From an uncultured Eubacteriales bacterium (GTDB lineage Bacteria > Bacillota > Clostridia > Oscillospirales > Oscillospiraceae): DNA of 64,000 nt. A program made the position numbers and the translations under genes. Location: contig CAJKDY010000007.1 of assembly GCA_905198835.1 (NCBI GenBank), positions 1-64,000 of the forward strand. The letters are read 5' to 3'. The notes under the pieces are model-generated. The model saw only the letters and a list, made by a program, of their open reading frames with translations. It did not search any database and was not told where the DNA came from. Positions 23,512-30,775 of this stretch are shown here, piece by piece (positions within the stretch are counted from its first letter, which is position 1; each line of letters starts with the position of its first letter).

Positions 23512-24906
23512 TCAGGTCAACCCCAACCCCGCCAGCATAAGCCCGGCCAGGGAGTAATAGGTCACCACGGCCACCAGGTCGTTGACAGTGGTGATCAGCG
23601 GCCCCGACGCCACGGCAGGGTCCACCTTGATCTTGTGGAAAAACATGGGGATCACCGCGCCTACCAGGCTGGAGAAGACCATAGCCACAAAGAGGGCCAG
23701 CCCCACGCATCCGGCAATGGCGGCGCTGGTTTGGACCGCATAGCCCTTGACGGCGCAGAGGTACACCCCCACCGCCCCGCAGGACAGCGCCCCCAGCAGC
23801 AGCCCGTTGGTGCCCCCCACTCGCATCTCCTTCCAAATAAAGCGCAGCTTCTCCCCGCCGGAGATATTCTCATCCATCAGCACCCGGATGGTAACGGCCA
23901 GCGACTGGGTCCCCACATTGCCCGCCATGTCCAGGATCAGCGACTGGAAGCTGACCACAATGGCCACCTGGGCCACCACCGCCTCAAAAACGCCTACCAC
24001 GCTGGACACCACCATCCCAAGGCCCAGCAGTAAAACCAGCCACGGAAGCCGCTTTTTCATGCTCTGGCCCAGGCTCTCATGGAGGTCCTCCTCCGCGGTC
24101 AGGCCGGCCAGCTTGGCGTAGTCCTCGCCCAGAGCGTCGTCCACCGCCTCGATCAGGTCGGTGGCGGTGATGGCGCCGATGACCACGTCGTGATCGTCCA
24201 GCACAGGGATGGAGTCCTCGGCGTAGTCCATCAATCGGTCCATGGTATCGTCGATCCTGTCGGTGGCGTAGACGCTTGGATAGCCCCTAGAGATCAGCTC
24301 GTCCAGCGGCACATGCTCCCGGGCAACGATCAGGTCCTTGAGCTCCATAGCCCCGGCGTAGCGGCCCTGGTCATCGGTGACATAGATGGTATTGATGTTG
24401 TCATTATCCTTGGCCTGGGCGATGACCGAGCGCATGGCCTCCTTCACCGTGGCAGTCTCGGGCACAAAGACAAAATTGGTGGTCATCATGTGGCCGATCT
24501 GGTCCTCTTCAAAGGAGGCGATGAGCCGCACGTCCTGGGAGCTCTCACCGTCCATCAAGGACAATAGCTCCTCCCGCTTGCCCTCGCTGTCGATGTCCTC
24601 CAGCGCGTCCACCGCGTCGTCGGCGTCCATGTTACCCAGCAGCTGGGCCGCCTTCCGCGCCGGCAGCTCCTCCAGATAGTCAGAGACGTTATCGGTATAG
24701 CTCAGCACCTCTGCGGTGCGCTCCTGCCCCAGGGCCCGGTAGAGAGCCCGGCGCTGAGCTCCGTCCAGGCTCTCCAGCGCCGCGGCGATGTCGTTGGCGT
24801 GGTAGTCGTCCAGAGCTTCCCGGATCGCGTCAGGCGCTTGGGCGCTTGTAATGATGGCGACGATCTGTCCCGTCAGATCCAGGTCCTTGTGGTCGAAAGG
24901 CTCCAT
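23512..24906 (-). CDS. mgtE: magnesium transporter MgtE
   Basis: A 464-residue Mg2+ channel of the MgtE family. The cytoplasmic N domain (about 1-130) includes LESLDGAQRRALYRALGQ and LEELPARKAAQLLGNMDADD. Two CBS domains (about 135-260) sense intracellular Mg2+ (IYVTDDQGRYAGAMELKDLI, DSIPVLDDHDVVIGAITATD). Five membrane helices make up the C-terminal pore (about 285-464). ATG 24906 is preferred to a GTG at 24912 because GGAGGTG is eight bases away. The leader is only about 30 bases, leaving no room for an M-box or other Mg riboswitch, so control is probably at the protein level. Confidence 0.93.
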   Translation of the reverse strand: MEPFDHKDLDLTGQIVAIITSAQAPDAIREALDDYHANDIAAALESLDGAQRRALYRALGQERTAEVLSYTDNVSDYLEELPARKAAQLLGNMDADDAVDALEDIDSEGKREELLSLMDGESSQDVRLIASFEEDQIGHMMTTNFVFVPETATVKEAMRSVIAQAKDNDNINTIYVTDDQGRYAGAMELKDLIVAREHVPLDELISRGYPSVYATDRIDDTMDRLMDYAEDSIPVLDDHDVVIGAITATDLIEAVDDALGEDYAKLAGLTAEEDLHESLGQSMKKRLPWLVLLLGLGMVVSSVVGVFEAVVAQVAIVVSFQSLILDMAGNVGTQSLAVTIRVLMDENISGGEKLRFIWKEMRVGGTNGLLLGALSCGAVGVYLCAVKGYAVQTSAAIAGCVGLALFVAMVFSSLVGAVIPMFFHKIKVDPAVASGPLITTVNDLVAVVTYYSLAGLMLAGLGLT

Positions 24907-24937
24907 GGCCACCCACCTCCGTTTCCATTTCTACCAT

Positions 24938-24966
24938 ATTATATCCACCCCCGTCCCATTGTGCAA
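24938..24966 (-). promoter_or_regulatory. sigma-A promoter of mgtE
   Basis: On the minus strand, TTGCAC, a 17-base spacer and TATAAT, giving a leader of about 25-30 bases. It lies back to back with the galM promoter. Confidence 0.7.
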
Positions 24967-24982
24967 GGCGAACTTGTAGATT

Positions 24983-25011
24983 TTGACAAATTGGCTCTTT
25001 CGTTGTATGAT
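24983..25011 (+). promoter_or_regulatory. sigma-A promoter of galM
   Basis: TTGACA, a 17-base spacer and TATGAT, 87 bases before the galM start. Confidence 0.7.
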
Positions 25012-25032
25012 AAATATTATTAAAAGCAAACG

Positions 25033-25075
25033 CTCACAAAGCCTCGCGGAGTTCGCGTCCGCGGGGGTTTCCCGA
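25033..25075. repeat. short intergenic repeat, copy 2
   Basis: CTCACAAAGCCTCGCGGAGT continuing TCGCGTCCGCGGGGG. The inner GCGGA/TCCGC pair can form a small hairpin within the galM leader. It shares the AAAGCCTCGC(G/A)GAGTTCGCG core with the copy at 27109. Confidence 0.45.
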
Positions 25076-25097
25076 AAAATTCAAAGGAGGGTCCCCT

Positions 25098-26141
25098 ATG
25101 GCAAACAAGCCCATCCCCTTCGGCGTCATGCCCGATGGCGCCAGCGTGGAGCAGGTCACGCTGAAAAAAGGCCCCATGACCTGTCAGATCATCACCTACG
25201 GCGGCGCGGTGCGCACCCTTACCGTACCCGATAAGGCCGGTCGGTGTGTGGACGTGGTCCTGGGCTTTGACACTCTGGAGGATTACCTTCGGCAGGATAA
25301 ATACATCGGCGCCCTCATCGGTCGCTACGGCAACCGCATCGGCAGCGCCCGCTTTTCCCTGAACGGCAAGACCTGCTCCCTGCCCGCCAACGACGGTCCC
25401 AACCACCTCCACGGCGGGCCGGAGGGCTTTGACAAACAGGTGTGGACCATCAAGAAGCTGACCCAGACGTCGATAACGCTCTCCCTGGTCAGCCCCGACG
25501 GCCACATGGGCTATCCCGGCGCCCTGACCGCCCAGGTGACCTACCGCCTCACCGGCCAGGCCCTGGAGATCGACTACACGGCCAAGAGCGACGCCGATAC
25601 CCTCTGCAATCTCACCAACCACAGCTACTTCAACCTGAATGGCCATGCCAGCGGCCCCGTCGGTCGCCAGGTCGTCCGCCTCCCCAGCGCGTTCTATACC
25701 CCCACTGACGCCCAGAGCATCCCCACTGGCGAGATCGCCGACCTGACAGGCACTCCTCTGGACCTGCGCGCGGGCGTGGCCATGAGCAGGGGCTGGGACA
25801 AGTCCTTTGTCCAGCTCAAGCAGGCCGGCGGCTATGACCATAACTTCCTGGTCCCCGGTCCCATCGGCGTTCTGCGCCCCGCGGGCGAGGCCTGGTCGGA
25901 CAAGACCGGCATCGCCATGGAGGTCCTCACCACCCAAAGCGGCGTCCAGTTCTACTCGGGCAACTACCTGGACGGCTGCCCCGCGGGCAAGGGCGGCGCT
26001 CCCTACGCCAAGCGCTGGGGCTTCTGCCTGGAGACCCAGACCTTCCCCGATTCCCCCAACCAACCTCACTTTCCCTCCGCGCTGCTCCCCAAGGGAAAGA
26101 CCTACCGCCAAAAGACGGTCTACCGCTTTTTTCTTCGCTGA
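25098..26141 (+). CDS. galM: aldose 1-epimerase (galactose mutarotase)
   Basis: A 347-residue cytoplasmic enzyme that interconverts alpha and beta anomers of galactose and glucose for the Leloir pathway. Family motifs are present: YGGAVRTL, GRYGNRIGSARF, NHLHGG with the substrate-binding His near residue 106, TNHSYFNLNGH with the catalytic His near 178, and a C-terminal TTQSGVQFYSGN segment following the catalytic-region Glu/Asp residues. ATG 25098 follows AAAGGAGGG. No other galactose genes are adjacent, so its physiological substrate here is not indicated by context. Confidence 0.93.
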   Translation: MANKPIPFGVMPDGASVEQVTLKKGPMTCQIITYGGAVRTLTVPDKAGRCVDVVLGFDTLEDYLRQDKYIGALIGRYGNRIGSARFSLNGKTCSLPANDGPNHLHGGPEGFDKQVWTIKKLTQTSITLSLVSPDGHMGYPGALTAQVTYRLTGQALEIDYTAKSDADTLCNLTNHSYFNLNGHASGPVGRQVVRLPSAFYTPTDAQSIPTGEIADLTGTPLDLRAGVAMSRGWDKSFVQLKQAGGYDHNFLVPGPIGVLRPAGEAWSDKTGIAMEVLTTQSGVQFYSGNYLDGCPAGKGGAPYAKRWGFCLETQTFPDSPNQPHFPSALLPKGKTYRQKTVYRFFLR

Positions 26142-26154
26142 CCGCAAAATTCCC

Positions 26155-26201
26155 TTGACATCGTAACAAGGATTTGGTAATCTAATATAGAAAATTAGAT
26201 T
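26155..26201 (+). promoter_or_regulatory. degV promoter with downstream palindrome
   Basis: TTGACA (26155-26160), a 17-base spacer and TAATCT (26178-26183). A perfect 8-bp inverted repeat, AATCTAAT and ATTAGATT with a 7-base centre (26179-26201), overlaps the -10 box and the likely start site. It is placed to act as a repressor operator; the regulator is unknown. Confidence 0.6.
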
Positions 26202-26218
26202 TCGGAGGGGTTTATACC

Positions 26219-27094
26219 ATGTATCGGATCGCCACAGATACCTCGGCAAATCTTCCCTGGTCTTATATCCAGGACCATCAGCTCATCATCGTCCCCTTCT
26301 CCTACCACATCGGTGATCGGGACTTCAGCGAGACCCCCGGTGCCTTTGACGGCCACGCCTACTACCAGGCCATCCGGGACGGTCAGCGGGCCTCCACCTC
26401 CCAGATCCCGCCCCAGCGGTACGTGGATCTGTTCACCCCCGTCCTGGAAGGCGGCGAAGACATCCTGTTTTTATCCATGTCCTCCGGCATCAGCGGTTCG
26501 TGCCACTCAGCCCAGATGGCCGCCGAGGAGCTGCTGGAGGCCTTCCCCGACCGCCGGGTGGCGGTGGTGGATACCCTGGGAGCCTCCTTGGGGGAAGGAC
26601 TTCAGGTCATGCGGGCGGTGGAACTCCAGGCCTCCGGCACCGAGCTTGACGATGTGATCCGCGCCATCCGCGCCGACATCCCCAAAGTCTGCCAGTTGCT
26701 CATGGTGGACGATCTGATGCACCTGCGCCGCACCGGACGGGTCTCCGGGGCCAGCGCCGTGGTGGGCTCCATTCTGGGCATCAAGCCCATCCTCAAAGGA
26801 AGCCCCGCCGGACAGCTGGTGGTCTCCGCCAAGGTCCGGGGCCGCAAGCAGGCCATCCGGGCCATGGCCCAGCGGTATCAGGAGCTGGCCGTAGACCCGG
26901 GCAGCCATGCCGTAGGCATTGCCCATGCCGACTGCCCCGCCGACGCCGAGGCCCTGGCCAGCCTCATTCGGGAGGCCCGTCCCCCCAAGGAGATCGTCAC
27001 CGTCTGCTACGAGCCCGTCACCGGCGCCCACACCGGCCCCGACGCCCTGGCCCTCTTCTTCTACGGCGCCGACGATGTGCGTACCAAGTACTAA
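26219..27094 (+). CDS. DegV family fatty-acid-binding protein
   Basis: A 291-residue two-domain protein of the DegV family, which binds fatty acids and presents them to fatty acid kinase for phospholipid synthesis. The N-terminus MYRIATDTSANLPWSY, the TSQIPPQRYVDLF loop and the SMSSGISGSCHSAQMAAEEL segment (fatty-acid head-group site) are typical, as is MVDDLMHLRRTGRVSG. The C-terminal domain is complete and the length fits the family. ATG 26219 follows CGGAGGGG. It has its own promoter with an operator-like palindrome. Confidence 0.92.
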   Translation: MYRIATDTSANLPWSYIQDHQLIIVPFSYHIGDRDFSETPGAFDGHAYYQAIRDGQRASTSQIPPQRYVDLFTPVLEGGEDILFLSMSSGISGSCHSAQMAAEELLEAFPDRRVAVVDTLGASLGEGLQVMRAVELQASGTELDDVIRAIRADIPKVCQLLMVDDLMHLRRTGRVSGASAVVGSILGIKPILKGSPAGQLVVSAKVRGRKQAIRAMAQRYQELAVDPGSHAVGIAHADCPADAEALASLIREARPPKEIVTVCYEPVTGAHTGPDALALFFYGADDVRTKY

Positions 27095-27108
27095 GGGGTC
27101 CACAGTCT

Positions 27109-27150
27109 GTCAAAAAGCCTCGCAGAGTTCGCGCCCGCTGGCGCGAAAAA
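27109..27150. repeat. short intergenic repeat, copy 3
   Basis: GTCAAAAAGCCTCGCAGAGT continuing TCGCG, with TTCGCGCC/GGCGCGAA able to pair. Same core as the copies at 23476 and 25033. Confidence 0.45.
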
Positions 27151-27158
27151 ACATGATC

Positions 27159-27191
27159 ATATTCGGCCACGACATGCGCGTGGCCGAATAT
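27159..27191. repeat. inverted repeat between degV and tetR
   Basis: A perfect 13-bp inverted repeat, ATATTCGGCCACG and its complement, around ACATGCG. No T run follows directly, so it may be a terminator remnant for degV or a protein-binding site. Confidence 0.5.
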
Positions 27192-27250
27192 ACTTTTCAG
27201 GTCGCGGAGTGTGCGAGCGCAGCGAGTGCGCGCAGCGGCCTGCAACCTCT

Positions 27251-27283
27251 TTATCGGAAGACCCCTTTTGGGTCTTCCGATAA
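27251..27283 (+). promoter_or_regulatory. hairpin immediately before the tetR ribosome site
   Basis: A perfect 14-bp inverted repeat, TTATCGGAAGACCC and its complement, around CTTTT, ending only a few bases before the AAAGGAGG site of the TetR gene. It could be an operator bound by the TetR protein or an RNA hairpin limiting translation. Confidence 0.5.
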
Positions 27284-27301
27284 ACGCAAAGGAGGAGCGC
27301 C

Positions 27302-27871
27302 ATGTCTACCTTTACCAAGCAAGCCATCCAGGCCGCCTTCATGCAGCTGTTGGACCAAAAGCCCCTGGACCAGATCACCGTCCGGGACATCGTGGAGACC
27401 TGCGGTGTCAGCCGCAACTCCTTTTACTATCACTTTTCCGACATCCCCAGCATGGTCACCGACCTCATCACCCAGCGCTCGGACGACATCATCGCCCAAT
27501 ACGGCACGGTGGACACCCTGGAGGAGTGCCTCCAGGCCGCGGTGGACTTTGCCCGGGAGCATAAGCGGGCCGTGTTACATATGTACCGCTCAGCCAACCG
27601 CCAGGCGGTGGAGGAGCACCTGATGCGCATCTGCCGTCACGCCGTGGAGCGCTATGCCGACGCCGCCATCGGTGACACGGGCGTCACTGCCGAGGACCGG
27701 GAGATCCTCATCCGCTTTTTCCAGTGCGAGCTCTTCGGCCAGATGGTGGCCTGGCTGGGTGACGGGATGCGCTATGACATCGAGGCCCAGTTCCACCGCC
27801 TTTGCCAGGTGATGCACGGCATGACCCAGGGCCTGATCCACCGTTGCGCTGAGGATGCCGCCGGCGGCTGA
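27302..27871 (+). CDS. TetR/AcrR family transcriptional regulator
   Basis: A 189-residue DNA-binding repressor. The N-terminal HTH is clear: FTKQAIQAAFMQLLDQKPL, then ITVRDIVETCGVSRNSFYYHF, which matches the DhaS/TetR_C_8-type subgroup. The C-terminal ligand domain spans about residues 70-189. ATG 27302 has AAAGGAGG upstream. It is followed by a terminator and then by the DUF308 / MMPL / coiled-coil genes, so it probably controls that exporter cluster and perhaps itself through the perfect inverted repeat at 27251-27283. The inducer is unknown. Confidence 0.9.
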   Translation: MSTFTKQAIQAAFMQLLDQKPLDQITVRDIVETCGVSRNSFYYHFSDIPSMVTDLITQRSDDIIAQYGTVDTLEECLQAAVDFAREHKRAVLHMYRSANRQAVEEHLMRICRHAVERYADAAIGDTGVTAEDREILIRFFQCELFGQMVAWLGDGMRYDIEAQFHRLCQVMHGMTQGLIHRCAEDAAGG

Positions 27872-27910
27872 GCCTGCTTTTTGGGACATTTCCTTTCCTT
27901 TGTATGGTTT

Positions 27911-27941
27911 TTGGGCAGACCGAAACGGTCTGCCCATTTTC
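27911..27941 (+). terminator. terminator after tetR
   Basis: GGGCAGACCG, loop AAA, CGGTCTGCCC, then ATTTTC. A 10-bp perfect stem. Confidence 0.8.
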
Positions 27942-27991
27942 TTTGCCTGGAAAAGCTGGTAAAGTCTTCTTCACAAAGGAGGCTTTGCCCT

Positions 27992-28603
27992 ATGGGAGAA
28001 AACCGCAGCGTGGCGCCCATGCGCGCCGCCAAGATCGGCTACATCATCCTGTCCGTCCTCTTCTGTCTGCTGGGCGCGGCGCTTTGGGTGTGGCCAAAAC
28101 TCTCCACCCTGCTGTTCGGGCGCTTTTTGGGGGTCTGCATGGTCCTCTTCGGCGTTGTCAAGCTGGTGGGTTACTTTTCCAAGGACCTCTACCGCCTGGC
28201 CTTCCAGTACGACCTGGCCTTCGGCATCCTGCTGCTGGCCCTGGGCGTGGTGGCACTGACCAAACCCGACAGCACCATCCACTTCTTCGGCATTCTCATC
28301 GGTGTGTGCGTGCTGACCGATGGGCTCTTCAAGGTCCAGATGTCCATGGACGCCCGAACCTTTGGCCTGCCCCGGTGGTGGCTGATCCTCCTTCTGGCTC
28401 TGCTCTCCTGCGGCTTTGGCGTGGCTCTGGTGTTCCGGCCCGGTGAGAGCATGCCGCTTTTGACCGCCCTGCTGGGGTTGAGCCTCTTCAGCGAGGGGCT
28501 TTTGAACCTCTGCGTAGCCGTCAGCGCGGTGAAGATCGTGGACCACCAGGTCCCCGACGTCATCGACGTAGACGACTACACCGTCCACCACGACCCCAAG
28601 TAA
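27992..28603 (+). CDS. DUF308/HdeD-like membrane protein
   Basis: A 203-residue protein with about six hydrophobic helices in three hairpins and short loops, as in the DUF308 (HdeD) family. Visible helices include IGYIILSVLFCLLGAALWV and WWLILLLALLSCGFGVALV. HdeD was linked to acid resistance in enteric bacteria, but most members have no known function. ATG 27992 is chosen for AAAGGAGG upstream; a frame that starts earlier crosses the tetR terminator. It is the first gene of an apparent operon with the MMPL exporter, 18 bases before it. Confidence 0.8.
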   Translation: MGENRSVAPMRAAKIGYIILSVLFCLLGAALWVWPKLSTLLFGRFLGVCMVLFGVVKLVGYFSKDLYRLAFQYDLAFGILLLALGVVALTKPDSTIHFFGILIGVCVLTDGLFKVQMSMDARTFGLPRWWLILLLALLSCGFGVALVFRPGESMPLLTALLGLSLFSEGLLNLCVAVSAVKIVDHQVPDVIDVDDYTVHHDPK

Positions 28604-28621
28604 GAAAGGACTGACTGCGCT

Positions 28622-30760
28622 TTGCTGGATAAGATCGCTCACCATCTGACCCGCCGGCCCAAGCTGGTGGTCATCATCGCCCTGCTGTTGCTCATCCCCA
28701 GCGCCCTGGGCGCGCTCTATACCCCCATCAACTACGACATTTTGTCCTATCTGCCCGCCGACGTGGACGCCGCCCGGGGCGAAAAGCTCCTGGAGGAGCC
28801 CTTCCACATGGCGGCCACCACCATGCTCATCGTGGAGGATATGCCCCCCGCCTACTGTAACGACCTGTTGGAGTCCGTGGAGCAGGTGGAGGGCGTGTCC
28901 GGCGCCATATGGCTCTCCAACCTGGCAGGCATCCAGATTCCCCAGGAGATGATCCCTCAGGACCTGCGGGACATCTTCTTCTCCGACCACTCCACCATGA
29001 TGATCGTCCAATACGACCAGCCCGGCGCGTCGGAGACCACTATGAACGCCATTGATGAGGTCCGGTCCCTCTGTAATCAAAAGTGCTTCCTGGCAGGCTT
29101 TTCCGTCTTCACCAAGGATACTAAGGACCTGATCTCCAAGGAGATGCCCCTCTACATTCTGGTGGCGGTGGCCCTGGCGGCGGTGGCCATGTGCGTGACC
29201 ATGGACTCCTGGCTGCTGCCGCTGGCGCTGCTGGCCTCCATCGGCCTTGCCGTGGTCTATAACGCGGGCACCAACATCCTCCTAGGCCAGATCTCCTACA
29301 TCACCCAGGCCATCTCCGCAGTGCTGCAATTGGGCGTCACCATGGACTACTCCATCTTCCTCTTCGACCGCTACCAAGAGGAGCTGGAGCGCTTCGATAC
29401 CAAAGCCGACGCCATGGCCTCGGCCATTGTCTCCGCCTTTAAATCTCTCTCCGGGTCCTCGCTGACCACCATCATGGGCTTTTTGGCATTGTGCTTTATG
29501 CAGCTCACCCTGGGCCGGGACATCGGCCTTGTCATGGCCAAGGGCGTGGTGCTGGGGGTAGCCACGGTGGTGCTGGTACTGCCCTCCATCCTCCTTTTGA
29601 TGGATAAGGGCATCCAGCGCTTTCACCATCCGGCCCTGCGGCCCAACATGGGCCGGGTCAACGGCTTTATTGTCCGCCACTCTAAAACCTTTGTGGCCAT
29701 TTTCCTCATCCTCTTCATCCCCGCGGTGTACGCCAATAACCACGCCCAGGTCTACTACAAGCTGGACGAGTCCCTGCCCCAGGACATGGCCTCCATCGTA
29801 GCCAACGAGAAGCTAAAAAACGACTTCGACATGGCCTCCAGCCACTTTATCGTCCTATCCGACGACCTCTCCCATGGCCAGATGCGGGACATGACCGCCC
29901 AGATCGAGGCCGTAGACGGCGTCACCAGCGTGGTGGGCTACGATAAGCTCCTGCCCGACGGCATCCCCGACTTCTTCGTCCCCGACTCCGTCAAGAGCAT
30001 CTGCAAGCAGGGCGGCTACCAGCTCTTGATGGTCAACTCCGCCTACCCCACCGCCTCCGACCAGGTCGCTGCCCAGCTCGACCAGCTCAATGCCATCGTC
30101 AAGCAGCGCGACCCCGGGGCCTACATCACCGGCGAGGCCGCCATGACCGCCGACCTCATCACCACCGCCGACGTGGACTTCCAGGTGACAAACTACCTCT
30201 CCATCGCCGCCATCTTCCTGCTGGTGGCCATCATCTTCAAGTCCCTCACCGTGCCCATTTTGCTGGTGGCCACCATCGAGCTTGCCATCTTCATCAACCA
30301 GGGCATCCCCTACTTTACCGGCACCGCCGTGGCCTTTGTCACCCCCACCGTCATCGGCTGTGTCCAGCTGGGCGCCACGGTGGACTACGCCATCTTGATG
30401 ACCACCCGCTTCCAGGAGGAGCTGCAAAAGGGCAAGGACAGAGTGGAGGCCATCCAGACCGCCGCCAACTCCGCCGACATCTCCATCCTGACCTCGGCTC
30501 TGGTGTTTTTCTGCGCTACGTTGGGCGTGGCGCTGGTATCCACCATGGACATCGTCCAGAGCATCTGCCTGATGCTCTCCCGGGGCGCCGTGATCTCCGC
30601 CATCGTGTGCATCTTTATCCTGCCCTCGGTGTTGGTGGCCTTTGAGCCCCTCATCAACAAGACCACCCTTCACTGGCGCAAGCCCAAGCCGCCCAAGGAG
30701 CGCAAAGGCCATAAGCTGTCTAAGTCTGCCGAAAAAGCCGGGTCCGCCACCCCAAATTGA
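28622..30760 (+). CDS. MMPL/RND family exporter
   Basis: A 712-residue inner-membrane transporter with the two-fold RND layout: one N-terminal helix, a large outer domain, five helices, then a repeat of the same. The paired signature helices are visible as LQLGVTMDYSIFLFDRYQEE near residue 240 and VQLGATVDYAILMTTRFQEE near 583, with Asp residues likely used for proton coupling. Such HAE3/MMPL proteins export lipids, hydrophobic compounds or drugs. The start is a TTG at 28622 with AAAGGA upstream. It is flanked by DUF308 and a secreted coiled-coil protein, probably its partner. Confidence 0.9.
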   Translation: MLDKIAHHLTRRPKLVVIIALLLLIPSALGALYTPINYDILSYLPADVDAARGEKLLEEPFHMAATTMLIVEDMPPAYCNDLLESVEQVEGVSGAIWLSNLAGIQIPQEMIPQDLRDIFFSDHSTMMIVQYDQPGASETTMNAIDEVRSLCNQKCFLAGFSVFTKDTKDLISKEMPLYILVAVALAAVAMCVTMDSWLLPLALLASIGLAVVYNAGTNILLGQISYITQAISAVLQLGVTMDYSIFLFDRYQEELERFDTKADAMASAIVSAFKSLSGSSLTTIMGFLALCFMQLTLGRDIGLVMAKGVVLGVATVVLVLPSILLLMDKGIQRFHHPALRPNMGRVNGFIVRHSKTFVAIFLILFIPAVYANNHAQVYYKLDESLPQDMASIVANEKLKNDFDMASSHFIVLSDDLSHGQMRDMTAQIEAVDGVTSVVGYDKLLPDGIPDFFVPDSVKSICKQGGYQLLMVNSAYPTASDQVAAQLDQLNAIVKQRDPGAYITGEAAMTADLITTADVDFQVTNYLSIAAIFLLVAIIFKSLTVPILLVATIELAIFINQGIPYFTGTAVAFVTPTVIGCVQLGATVDYAILMTTRFQEELQKGKDRVEAIQTAANSADISILTSALVFFCATLGVALVSTMDIVQSICLMLSRGAVISAIVCIFILPSVLVAFEPLINKTTLHWRKPKPPKERKGHKLSKSAEKAGSATPN

Positions 30761-30775
30761 AAGGAGAACCTACCC

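Noticed and set aside
24907..24937. Possible M-box or other Mg2+ riboswitch before mgtE
   Set aside because: The distance from the promoter -10 box to the start codon is only about 30 bases, too short for an aptamer.
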